From Alisma plantago-aquatica (taxonomy: Eukaryota; Streptophyta; Magnoliopsida; Alismatales; Alismataceae), in the NCBI GenBank assembly GCA_963693085.1, contig OY856412.1:343307457-343371456 (forward strand): DNA of 64,000 nt. The letters run 5' to 3'. The translations under genes and the position numbers were made by a program. Positions within the stretch are counted from its first letter, which is position 1, and every line of letters begins with the position of its first letter. Below the pieces are notes generated by a model. That model did no database searches. It had not been told where the DNA came from and saw nothing but the letters and a program-made list of their open reading frames with translations. Shown one piece after another: positions 36,071 to 46,937 of this stretch.

Positions 36071-37470
36071 TAAAAACCAAACAAGAGAGTCAAGCTAAAG
36101 ACTATAAATTAGCGCTTCTTGGGGCAACCAAAGGGTTTACTACTTTCTTTAAATTATCATGTTTTTCTTTTCTTACTTAGACTCTAGATAGTTTATAACT
36201 TCTAACCTTAGTTTTGAATTGCTCTATTCGTCTTAGTGGTATAAATTCACCAATTTTGTTTTGAAACTCCATCATGATTTCTTTGGTAATTTCAGGAGGA
36301 CAAAGAAATAAATATTATTTCCCTTATATACTCATTTAAATATCTAGTTTCCTAAACGATCACCATACCATGAGTATTTAGTAGAGTTTGACATGAAAAG
36401 AGGGGTGTAGAGACCGCCAAACCATCAATAAATGAACCTTTTTCATCTATAGTGACCGCTAGTCTTCCTCTTAAGTGTAGAGATCACTACCGTTTCTCTC
36501 CTTTATAAATACCATTGGAAACCTTTCGTAGAAATGTATAAAGAGCTGGACCATAAACCCTACCACTCCCCCTAACTCTCTTATGGTGAAGCCTTGGGAA
36601 TCTATAAAGTCATACAAAGCCATACACTAACGATGATAGAAATATTGACGTCAGACATTCACCGCCTATGTGGCCGACCAAGACCAAAATAGTACAAACT
36701 CTTTCTACCATTGTCATGTTTCTCTCTTTTTCCTTCCTCTTTGATGGTCGAATGGTAAGTATCCTCTCCCTTGACCCCTTTTCTTTTCTCTGAGTTTGCA
36801 ATTCATTCCTTCCTCCCTCCCCCCCCAATATTTTGCAACTCTCGAAGACACACCACCTTAGATTTCCGCCCACCATCATGTTACCGATTTGCATCCTAGG
36901 GATTCATGCCCCTTTCATCTCCACAATATGATCCCCATATCAGATCATCCATGGGTACTTTTGTCTCCACCTTTTTGAGTTTAGGAAACTAGGAGCCTCA
37001 ACTCCCTCTTTGTATCCTTAGGGACTGCAACGACTCTGATCGCTTTGGCTTCGATCACTATGTTTCTTTGAGTTGTAGTGGAAAATCATATTGTTGACCA
37101 TTCGAGGCCATAGTGACTGCTACCACTTTAGAAACTAGAGTCCATAGATACCACTACCACACTACCAAATACAATTTGTAACGACCGCTACACGACATTT
37201 CTTAGCAAAATTGAATCTTACATTTATTTGATTTGTAGTAATCGTTACATCTTCACTTTGTGCAGTGCCAAGAAGATTCTTTTATTTCTATAGTGAGCAC
37301 TACCTCTTTCTAGAGTGTAGAGACCACTACCTATATCCAGAGTGTAGAGACCACTAGGGAATTAAAACTTCTCTTTCACCCACTATGATTGTTGAATCAT
37401 TACATATATCTAGTAGAATAAATATGTCATTATCCTTCGTGTGGCAAACAAATACTACTCATATTGTAGG
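36071..37470 (+). promoter_or_regulatory. Post-integrase spacer of D with repeated motif and TATA box
   Basis: No protein is supported. From 36400 to 37350 about nine degenerate copies of the U3 motif of D occur: tgtagagaccgccaa, tatagtgaccgctag, tgtagagatcactac, atagtgactgctacc, aacgaccgctacac, tatagtgagcactac, and tgtagagaccactac twice. A TATA box tataaatac lies at 36504-36512. The arrangement copies that of the LTR promoter and stands before the env-like region, so it may be an internal promoter or an old LTR remnant. 36071-36400 resembles the T-rich spacer after integrase in this clade. Confidence 0.4.
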
Positions 37471-38713
37471 ATGTCATCACCAACTGAGGACTCTTTGAAC
37501 ATATAAGCAACATTGCTCAAAGGGATTCAAGAAAAAATTGAAACAATCAACAAGATGCTACATGACCATCCAAAATGCCGCTATAGAAGAGGATCCACAT
37601 GCACCTACAGAAGGAGAAATATGTAATCATACTTGGAAATGTAACACCTGAGGCTGCATTGGAATCACAAGGTACGAAAGGTACCAAAATATCCAAATAT
37701 ATGCCATCCGAAGAAGAATCCAGACAAGAAGGGAAACAGAAGGCTTCACGTCTAGATGTAACGACCACAAAAAAGAGGAAGTTGGAAATGAAAATAAGGT
37801 CTCAAGCTCAGAGACAAGAAACCAGTTCAGTAGTTTATGGGGCACCTAATTTTGGTGAAGCAAGAAAGAGTCCAATGATAACATCTTAGGAACAACATGC
37901 AACATTCATACCTAGAGACTAGGAGAACCAATCAAATTATGACATGATCAAGAGGACTAAAAGCTTTAAGACAATGAGGTACCTAGATAGATAGGATTTC
38001 AAAATGTTAGGGATCTATGATCAAGTAGTGGAATTCCTAAATGGGGAAAATTTGTTAAATCAATGCATGTCAACCCAATATTACTTACAGATCTGACTAT
38101 CGAGTTTATGTCTTCACTCATAATAGTACTAGTCGAAAAATACAACAAATAATAGGTAGGAGGGTTCAAGCTCCAAGTGAGACTAGGGGGTAAGGACCAC
38201 CATATAATAAAAGTCATTTTAAACAAGATCTTCACTAATACAGAAGAGGAAGATAGGGCCTATCCAACATCCCCTAGAGGAAAAAAGTAGTGGGATATAG
38301 CAGCAACAAAATATGGGAGAAGCTGACCGGATAAAACATACACTACCCTAGAAAGTCCGAAGAAACCATGATCACATCGTGCTTCATAAGAGCAATTTAG
38401 AAGATCATTACAAACCAAATGTTTGCACGGTCTCTAAAGATATGTATCTAAATGAGTTTTGTTTGTAATCTGGTTAATGTTGAACAAAAAGCTAGTCAAC
38501 ATTGGAAGGTTTCTCATTGACAGCCTGTTTGTGGAAGTGGGACAAAACACAAGGAAGACTAAGGATTTGTGCATGGGAGGCCAAAAAACACTTATTGTAG
38601 CCCATTTCATGGAAATTGAGAAATCTAGGAGGTATGAGAGGAATGAAGGGTACACAAAGATTGACATCAAATACCTGGGGACAACTGACATATTGGTGTA
38701 GAAGGGACCACAG
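37471..38713 (+). pseudogene. Env-like ORF of element D, first part
   Basis: Begins MSSPTEDSLN and continues through a charged stretch with KYMPSEEESRQEGKQKASR. Then (37970-38200) comes TMRYLDR.DFKMLGIYDQVV, EFLNGENLLNQ, LTIEFMSSL and FKLQVRLGGKDHHI. Later (38455-38690) there is LFVIWLMLNKKLVNIGRFLI, DSLFVEVG, CMGGQKTLIVAHFM and GYTKIDIKYLG. The block order (RYxDRxxLxxLGLxxDV, LTLEFLSSL, then ELFxLWxMxxxxRVNxGxFL and IxxGGLITxIA) matches, from memory, the ORF found after integrase in Athila-type elements and named plant transposon protein or ATHILA ORF. The role of this protein is unknown. It is cut by the insertion of E at 38713. Confidence 0.65.
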
Positions 38714-41700
38714 TGTCATGAGACTATTGGTTACCCTTAACCTACCTCCACTGAATACAAAGTCATCAGCAACATGCCTTAGGTGCCCATATGTTAAATA
38801 GCATGAGATAACACACAATCTTATATAGATATGGCAAACTAAAATGCAACATCATAAATAGAACCAAGATTTAAGTACAACATAGATCCAAGCAACAACA
38901 ATAGGTAGACAAGTTTTTGAAATCACTAAACTATAACATACAAGGAAACTGTAACCCCTTTAACTCTACTAATGCCCCATGATAAGATGATGTCCATTGG
39001 TGTAGAATATTATCCATGCAAATTTATTCATTATTGATTACCTAAATAGAAAACACAAAGGAAACAAATTCAATGCAGATGTAAAGGTACACATGAAAAC
39101 TGAAACTAGCAAGTCTAAAGGTTAATATGATATCATCTTGGCATTAAAAAGTATTAAAACGCTAAAGGACAACCAACATAGAAAACATGTAAAAAAGTTT
39201 GAAAAACATGTTTTAAGTACATTGAACCATTGTACTTCATCATTTCATATTAAGGCCTTATATTCTTGTGACTACTTCTGATGGAAGAGTCCATAGGGCA
39301 AACTAAGGCACGTAGCCAATAGTTGCACACATTTCAGCCATAAGGATACTAAATGGCAATTCCCATAGGGTCATCCTATATTCTACAATTTTTGTACTCT
39401 CCTCTTGACAAATCAAGGAGGAGCACCAAGCCTTATGCCCAAATCCAATGAATTAGGTAGGGCACAAGGGTTTGAGTACAATGGTTTTCTACTTTATTCT
39501 TTGAAGGTTTTGTTCAACATATAATATAGATAAAGTTGAAAAGATACCATAAGGTCACTTATTTTAAATAATATTCATAGCAAAGCATTTAGACTCTACA
39601 TATATCAGTAGAAAACAAGCCACAACAATAGAAATAGATCAACGTGGGTAGAAAGTGTACCTTTCTAAGTGGGTTGAAGTGATAAACCTCACACAAGATT
39701 CTCAAAGAGGAATCTCCTCAAGGGTGGACTATGGTATAAGAAGTACAAAGAGGAGGGGTATAGGATAGTAGAGATTGAAAGTGAATCAAGTTGCAAAGAA
39801 TAAGGATGTTCTTATAGACTTTAGGTCCTTGAAAAACAATCATGATTCTCTTTTATATCAACATGTGCAAATCATAGTTATCATGGTAGTAACATCATAA
39901 GGCACTTTATGTCTAGTTACAACATCCATGTTTACAAGGTATACAAGATGGTTTGAGATATGATTTCACTAGATGGAATATGGAATGCATAAAATTCCGC
40001 ACTTACATCCTATGGTTACAAGATTAGTTCACATAGATCACATATATACTAAAGTGTACAGTTAAGGTATTATGAGGACCATAAGGCATAATAGTAGGAG
40101 ATCATGAGTCAAAAGTGCATAAACATATTATGGATCACTGATTTTAGAGTTAACATATTTCTAAATTAGCATATAGGTATAAGATCTTACCATTGTTGAA
40201 GTTACATCATTTAGTACACAAACAGGCAACTCATAAGTCATGATACTTGAAATGTATCATTAGAGGACTCGTAAGTGAGCTAGATCAATTTAAACTAATT
40301 TCAAGAGAGTGTAGGTTATTGAGGTATTATGAAATAGTGTTATGAATCCTTAGATCAAATAACTTGCAAAGATGATTTAGTTTGGATGATTAAAGATTAA
40401 GTAGTGCAATATAATATTGATACATGATAGATATGAATGAAAGTAGGGAAAATGGCCATCATTATTGGGAAGATAAGGTTTTTTTATCATTCTAGTATAT
40501 TACACTTTGGTATTTGAATATAGGATGAGGGAGATTCATTGCTTTAAAGTTTGAGCATAAAATGATGTGATTTTGAGATGTTTATACCTAATTGTGCCAG
40601 AAAAGAGCATTTGGGCCAGAAAGGTGGACCGAGATGGTGGTTACGGACCCCGGATCACCCCAAATTGCTAGTGTGTGGGTCACAATGCCTGCCTACATCC
40701 CTGAGCGTTTGATGCAGCTTGCTAGAAGTGGTGAGCAAGGGTGGGCGTCAGGCAATTGTGGGACATGAGGGATGTGGGGTGAGATCTTTGGGAGCGATCT
40801 AAGCCATCACCCACTAGTTGGACGTGGCTCAGTTTGTCACCTACCTCAGGTAGAGTCCTCGTCGACTCTACTGGAGGCGATAGAGAGTGAGGGAGGAGAG
40901 GGGAGAGCAGAACAGTGCTTCCTCACGGTGGAGAGAAGTGCAGTGGGGAGAAGGATGGTGTCTGAGGGTATTTGTAGAGGAGGTTGGGGGTCTAGGTCCG
41001 AGCTTTAGGGTTTTGGGTGGTGCCATGGCTTCAGGTGGTGGCCATTCGAGCCACATCCCACGCACAAGGTCCATTGGCTATAAACGTGGGTCAGACAACC
41101 AATAGGAAGCTAGGGTACAGGTGGTCGAGGGTGCCTAATGTGCTAGTGGCTGACTAAGGTGACGTACCTACACAGAGTAGGTCGGGGAAAGTAAGGGCCA
41201 TCAGATCGAGTGGCAATATAAGGCTTGTATCAATCGAACGACCAGAGGATGGCCTAGTTATGAGATATGGAGAAGGAGGGTGAGAAGGAAAGAAAGAGTG
41301 AGTGGGAGAGGGAGCCACTTGGCTGGACCTTGCAAAGGCTCGGCTTGGGTTGGGTCAAAAAGAAGTCGGCCCAAGATCAAAGAAAAGAAAAAAGAAAAAA
41401 GAAAAAAGGAAATGGGTGCATTCTAGTGGTCATAAAAACCTTAATGGAACTCTGATTTGAGTAAGGAAACATGCGTGGATTTATGTGTAAAATCTCTACA
41501 ATATGGTAGTGATAGAAAATGCATAGAAACCAAGGTTAAGGTCAAAATAGAAGGAATGGAGGATGATGAATACTAGATTTATAACTTGTTTCAGGAGAAA
41601 TTGATCATCATAGGTGGATAAATTTTTACTCTAAGTCTATCAATTATTCATCAAAGTGTAACTGATTATAAAATCAAAATCAATATAAATTTCATAAAGC

Positions 41701-41753
41701 AAGAGAGGGTATAGAGGTTACCAAGATGAAAGAGTAAATTACACTCCATCACA
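38714..41753 (-). repeat. Chromovirus E, 3' LTR
   Basis: Begins (+ strand) tgtcatgagactattgg and ends tccatcaca, 3.04 kb. On the minus strand this gives TGTGATGGA...TCATGACA. It aligns along its length with 46938-50017. The TATA position reads gtatttgta (40969-40977), weaker than in the other LTR. Small frames at 40772-41105 and 41267-41455 lie in purine-rich LTR sequence and have no recognisable product. Confidence 0.9.
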
Positions 41754-41770
41754 TCCTCTCCTCCTTAAAA
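41754..41770 (-). other. Polypurine tract of chromovirus E
   Basis: The minus strand reads tttaaggaggagaggat, just before the LTR start TGTGATGG. A ttttaagg-gggagg tract following ...GACAAAATTC is the usual chromovirus 3' end. Confidence 0.8.
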
Positions 41771-41783
41771 AGGAATTTTGTCC

Positions 41784-42262
41784 TCAAAATTGGACACCCT
41801 TGAAAAGCTCAGGAAAACATGATTGCATGTCAAACTTGAGCTCCCCGGTGGCATCGTCACTATTCTGGTGCTTCCATAGGACCTTCAACCTATCTATCTT
41901 CTTTTTCCTAAGCTCTTTAGTCTGGCTGTCTAGAATCTTTATTCGCACTTCCTGATAGACCAAAGAGTTGCTCAACTCAATTGGTTCATGGTTCAGAACA
42001 CGACTAGGGTCCTTCACATATCTCTTTAGGTTGAAAACATGAAAAATTGTATGCATGATGTTATACTTAAGAGGAAGGGCCAGTCAGGATGCACATTCCA
42101 CAATGTAGACTATGATTTTAAAGGGCCCACATACCTAGGGTTCAACTTCCCTTTATACTTTGCAATATCCCAAATTGGGCTAATCTTTAGGAACACATGC
42201 TCTCCAACTTTGAAAGACAAGTCAATCCATCGAGCATCATTTTATGATTTCTATCTATCCTA
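41784..42262 (-). pseudogene. Chromovirus E integrase C-terminus and chromodomain
   Basis: The minus frame 42056-41784 reads MHTIFHVFNLKRYVKDPSRV, LNHEPIELSNSLVYQEVRIK, ILDSQTKELRKKKIDRLKVL and WKHQNSDDATGELKFDMQS, then CFPELF. This matches VHxVFHVSxLRKYVxDPSHV, ILDxxxKxLRxKxIxxVKVLW and EEATWELExxMRxxYPxLF, with G for W in the ATWE core. Upstream (42056-42262) are pieces of GKLSPRYIGPF-type sequence in other frames. The chromodomain would bind modified histone H3 and guide integration. Confidence 0.85.
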
Positions 42263-42900
42263 GGCCCTCTTCAACATTTGCTTGGTTAGATGAACATTAT
42301 CATAGTAAAACTACAACTCTTTAGCTTTCAGAGTTCATCTTTCATTAACTTCATCTGAGTAGAGAGGTTACATGCACGGCCTCCCATATAGGGCTTAATA
42401 TGGAGGCATTTTAATACTAGACTGGTAGTCATTGTTGTAAGAAAACTCCACTAGGGGAAGGCAATGGTCCCATGAGCCACCCAAATCAAGAAAACATGAC
42501 CACATAAGATCCTATAAGATCTGAATTGTCCTTTCTGACTGCTCATCCATTTGAAGATGATATGTAGTACTAAAGTTTAACTGAGTGCCCAATTTTGTTG
42601 AATGTACTGCCAAAGGTGTATAGTGAACTTGGCATCCCTGTCTGAAACAATAGATATAGAAATCTCATGCAATCTCACTATTTCTATGATGTACAGCTCA
42701 ACATGTTTAGTGACCTTGGTGGTTGTCTTGATAGGGATGAAGTGTGATGTCTTTGTTAAGAAGTCCATTATGACCCACATAACATCACTCCCTCTATTAG
42801 TTCTTGGTAGACCCACTACAAATTCCATGATGATTTTATCCCACTTCCATTGTAGGATAGATAATGTTTCTTGCAAACGTCAAGGTCTCTAGTGTTCAAC
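42263..42900 (-). pseudogene. Chromovirus E integrase core
   Basis: The frame 42876-42577 reads LSILQWKWDKIIMEFVVGLP, RTNRGSDVMWVIMDFLTKTS, HFIPIKTTTKVTKHVELYII, EIVRLHEISISIVSDRDAKF and TIHLWQYIQQNWA. This matches the chromovirus integrase core LPIPEWKWExIxMDFVxGLPRT, WVIVDRLTKSAHFLPI and EIVRLHGVPxSIVSDRDxRFT. The first catalytic Asp is replaced (MEFV for MDFV); the second (SDRD) remains. The C-terminal half (42263-42577) is in broken frames. Confidence 0.9.
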
Positions 42901-43560
42901 TTTGATCTATTAGCATGTTAGGAATTTTAAGATGAAAGTAGCTATATCAGTCTTCATGTTTCTCCTCCAAAAATGGTTTCACAAGACTTTTTACATCTTC
43001 ATCAAACTAGGATGAAATATTTACTTGGATCCATGAGATTCTTTTGCAATGTTATCCTTTAGAGAAGAGTCTCCAGGGACCCACAAGCATTGTTTGCACT
43101 GGATACCTCCACTAGTACCCACAGATACGTGTGCATGAGGTTTCTCCATGCGTTTCATCATCTCTTCCATATTGGAACTACTTTGTTGTGCTTCTAGAAT
43201 ACCAGACTGAAGATTGATTTTCACATTGATGTTGGCAGTCTTATCCTGTCACCCAAGTGTTTTAGGGAATGGAAGAAAGAAACTCCATAAGCTTCCACTC
43301 TCTGGTAAAGACCAGAGAACAAGTGGCATGCTCCCTGCTCAGGGCATCATCTACCACATTCACCTTACCAGGGTGGCAAGTGATAGTAAAGTCATAGTTT
43401 TTTCGGTACTCCAACCATCTTGTTTGTTTAAATTTTAGGTCATTTTGTGTCAAGATGTACTCCATACTTTTATGATCAGCGAGGAGGTCAAAAGTAGCAT
43501 CATAGAGGTAGTGATGCCTAAGTCATAGATGATGGTTTCAAGATTATGGTCATGTGTGGG
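42901..43560 (-). pseudogene. Chromovirus E RNase H and integrase zinc-finger region
   Basis: The frame 43465-43262 reads MEYILTQNDLKFKQTRWLEY, RKNYDFTITCHPGKVNVVDD and ALSREH. It matches LKYLFTQKELNxRQxRWLEL and DYDxxIxYHPGKANVVADALSR, the end of RNase H. 43224-43021 is a variable linker, and 42901-43020 holds weak traces of the H-x-H-x-C-x-x-C region. Confidence 0.85.
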
Positions 43561-44700
43561 ATAGTTTACCTTGTTTGGTTTACTATCTGGAAGCATATGC
43601 AAGTACCTTGCCTTCTTGTGTCATCACATACCCAAGGCCAAACCTTGAAGCATCAGTGAAGATGAGGAACCCATCATTGCCTAAAGGAAGGGTCAGAACA
43701 CAAGTAGAGGTGAGTCTGGTCTTGAGCTCTAGAAGCCTGGCTCACAAGCTTTAGACCACACAAATTGTTCCCCTTTTAGAGTTACCTTGGTGAGAGACAA
43801 GGCTAATTACTGAAGTTTATAATTAAGTAGTGATAGTACCATGCTAGCCCAAGGAAATTGTGTATCTTAGAAATGGTCTTCAGGGTTTTCCATTCAAGAA
43901 CAATAGAGACTTCAATAGGGTCAATAAAAATCTTCACTGTAGAGATGCAGTGTCCCAAGAATATCATTTTCTCAATCAAAAACTCACATTTGGACAGCTT
44001 CTCGTATAACTTTTGTGTCTGGAGAATGTCCAACACCTAGAGAAGATGGAATCGATGTGACTCATGGCCCTTGGAGAAAATAAGGATGCCATCGAGGAAG
44101 ACAACCACAAAGTTGTCTAAGAAAGGCTGGAAAACTCTATTCATCAGACTCATGAACATCGCAGGAGCATTTGTCAAGATGAACAACATAACCAAGAATT
44201 TGTAGTTCCCATAATGTGTCTTGCATATTGTCTTTGGGATGTCTTCCTCTTTGATTTTTAGTTGTTGTTAACTAGAACAAAGGTCGATCTTTGATAAGAT
44301 GTGGGCATGAAGAAGCTGATCAAAGAGGTCATCGATTTGGGGGAGGGGATACTTGTTCTTGACAATAACTTGATTAAGCATGTGGTAATTGATACACATC
44401 CTCATAGAACCATCTTTCATTTTCACAAAGAGAACAAGTGCACCCTAAGGAGAAGAACTTAGGCATACAAACCCTTATCAAGAAGCTACTGTAATTGTTT
44501 CTTAAGCTCACACAACTTATCAGGGGCCATCCAGTACGGTGCTCGAGAGATTGGTGTAGTATTGGGCACAAGGTTAATAGAAAACTCAATTTCACGAGTG
44601 GGAGGCAGACTAAGAATTTCTTCAGGAAAGACATTGGGGTAGTCACATACTACTTAAAAGGGGTCTACAGCTAATATACCATGATTTACTAGGTTTACAA
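43561..44700 (-). pseudogene. Chromovirus E reverse transcriptase remnant
   Basis: From right to left: [24 protein letters not shown] degraded IxxxPYRMAPxEL (44560-44480), a [20 protein letters not shown] remnant of PxxFPKKDGSxRMCxDYR (44440-44390), MVFVVVFLDDFVVIF-type sequence around 44130-44080, and 44036-43803. The last reads TQKLYEKLSKCEFLIEKMIF, LGHCISTVKIFIDPIEVSIV and NFLGLAWYYHYLIINFS. These match LRxxxLYAKxSKCEFWLxxVxFLGHxIS, IxVDPxKIxAV and SFLGLAGYYRRFI. Frames change often. Confidence 0.85.
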
Positions 44701-45130
44701 TAGATAAAAATGCTCTGCACCTTGTGGATATCAACGATTGAGCTTTCATGGAAGAAATAACAAGGTTCCTAGTTTATTCTATCCTACCAAGAATGGTAAG
44801 GATAGGAGAATGGGGTTTAGAGATGATTTTTTTTCAAACGACAATCAATCATGGCATGGCTCTCAAACAACCAATCCATTCTAAGAATGAGGTCACAATC
44901 CTCCATATCAAGCAAGATAAAGTCGGTTACAAATTTGTAAGGCCCATAAAAGAGGGGGACATTTTCTGACACATTATAAGAGGTATAGATCCTCCCAATA
45001 GGGGTTGAAACATTGAGGGTATATCCTAGGTCTTTCAATTTAAGGTCAAGAAACATTGAAAGACTTCATGATATGAAGGCATGAGTGGATCCAAAATCAA
45101 AAATAGCCACAATACTGTGATCATGGAAGA
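44701..45130 (-). pseudogene. Chromovirus E aspartic protease remnant
   Basis: The frame 45056-44817 reads LKLKDLGYTLNVSTPIGRIY, TSYNVSENVPLFYGPYKFVT and DFILLDMEDCDLILRMDWL. This matches the retropepsin of chromoviruses (LxLxxLxxPLxVxTPxG, ADLIVLxMxDFDVILGMDWL). The catalytic DSGATHSF block should lie just upstream; the + strand at 45075-45105 (gagtggatccaaaatc) is its degraded complement. Confidence 0.85.
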
Positions 45131-46440
45131 TTAATGTACCTTATTGCTAACATATGTCTAACTTATTTATTTATTTTCAATTACCATCATTATTAACAAG
45201 TAGTAATTTAGAGTTGGGATAACGTCAATCAAATGGTTAAATTTGGCATTAGCTCCCATGTCATTAATGGAAAAACCACAACCTTTTTGATGTTCATGTT
45301 GGTTACCCTTGTTTGCCCATAGCGGAGGATGGTAGGGATAGGATCCCTTGAAGTGACCCTCTTCCTTGCAAAAGTGGTACAGTGGCTTCTAGAATCTACA
45401 CAGGCTAGGGTGACAAGCTCCACATTTGGTGCACCATGGGATCACATCATGATTGTTGTTGTCCCCACAATAATGACATGGCCTAGGATGGTGGTTGTTG
45501 TTTTTGTTGCCCCTTCCTTGAGCTTTGTTTCGGCCACCATTTCCTCTACCATGACCCCTGCATTGGCTGCTGATGTTGTGCTGAGGTGGAATTTGGGGCC
45601 TTGTGCAGTTGGTAGTGCATCAGTAAACCCAAGGTAGGATAGGATAGGTGTTTTCTTGGTTCTCAAACCCAGAGTTCTCTCCATGGACAAGCTTGATGTT
45701 AGGTGTCCAAAACGGTGGGTGGGGTGAGAAGTAGACACAAAGGAATAGAGGGTGAGGTGTAAGCCATTGAGAAAACAATCCACCCTATTTTCTTATGTCA
45801 ACATAGGGTCATGACATTCCAGGAAACAGAGGTTCTTCCCATAGTCAGCTATTGACAAGTTTCCTTAGTACGGTGGTAGGACCATTCCTACTTCTACTTC
45901 CTCTAATAGACATGCATGAAATAGTTGGTGAAGATAGGTTTGAAGGCTACTCAATCAAGATGGAGATCAGGCTGTGAGTGGATGTAGTTTTCCCACCAAA
46001 ACTTGGTTGCTCCCATAAGTTGGAAGGTGGAATAGGTGATCATGTTTCCTTCAAGGCATCTAAGGACCCTAAAGGTGTTTTTCATGGAAAGGAGACAAAC
46101 ATCAACCTTGTCTATTAAATCACTTGCACCCTCACAACAAAAGATTTCAGGGATAATCTTGAGGAAATCAGAGATGATGGGGACTCTAGGATTTAGATTA
46201 TGAGGTTCATGTCCCTTGGATAATATTGATGTGGTGTGGTTGACTAAGGTATGCATGGCATCCATGAGGATGTGTCTCTGTTCCTCCCAGCCCCCTGAGG
46301 CCATGGCCTTGCTGGAAAGGTTTCTTCAGTCTCCTCTGACTCTAATATTTCCCTATTTGCCTTGCCCTTATTACCTGGTTTGGTAACTGAGGTCCTGGAA
46401 TAGGTGGTACGGGTCTTAGGAGGCATCTGCAAGGTGGTAT
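45131..46440 (-). pseudogene. Chromovirus E gag remnant
   Basis: Starts MQMPPKTRTTYSRTS (46432) with a basic N-terminus. Then (46150-45951) comes VDVCLLSMKNTFRVLRCLEG and NMITYSTFQLMGATKFWWEN, matching the gag core WLxxMExxFxxLxCxExxKVxxAxFxLxGxAxxWW. Near 45430-45300 are CTKCGACHPSLCR and CKEEGHFKGSYP, a pair of knuckles like CxxCGxxHxGxCR and CFxCGxxGHFxRxCP of the Tekay group. Stops and shifts separate the parts. Confidence 0.85.
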
Positions 46441-46937
46441 TTAAAATTATTAGAGAGAGAGTTTTGTGATCTTAGTTCAAAGCTTTAGTATAATAGTAGA
46501 GCATTGTGATAATCTCATCATCATATTATTGCAAATTGATTTTGTACTTTTGTTGTAACCCATCCTTAATCTAACCAAAATAGAGAGATCATGAGGGTGT
46601 AGTACAGAGAGAGAAATAGATAACACACTACCTAAACATGTCTATTTGGGTGGCCAAGGGTAGTCCTTAGAGAAGAGATGAGATGCTACAAGAATCTCTA
46701 TGTTTAAAGAAAGAGACCTACTCCATTTGTGGATCTACTTAAGACATGTAGAAGTGTCGAGGAACACCATCCCCCATAGCTAGGCGGATTGGGAGTAATT
46801 AATAGCCAGAACCTCCACGTGGTAAAGAATGCCTACTACCTTATATTCACCATTATGAACTTCGGTCCTTCCTAGGTTCTAATGATGTGTTATGCCCCAC
46901 ATATGCAGAAGCTCATGTGTTTGGTTGAGATACCATT
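46441..46937 (-). other. Chromovirus E leader and primer binding site
   Basis: The minus strand at 46935-46921 reads tggtatctcaaccaa, an initiator-Met-type primer site, two bases inside the LTR. The remaining 480 bases up to the gag start are untranslated leader with no recognised feature. Confidence 0.75.

Noticed and set aside
41380..41410. GA-rich microsatellite as a regulatory array
   Set aside because: The run of aaaag/aaaaaag is a simple repeat in an LTR, shared in shorter form by the partner LTR, with no further signal.
40772..41455. Host genes in purine-rich frames
   Set aside because: They lie inside an LTR of element E, the other LTR has matching but differently broken frames, and no domain is recognisable.
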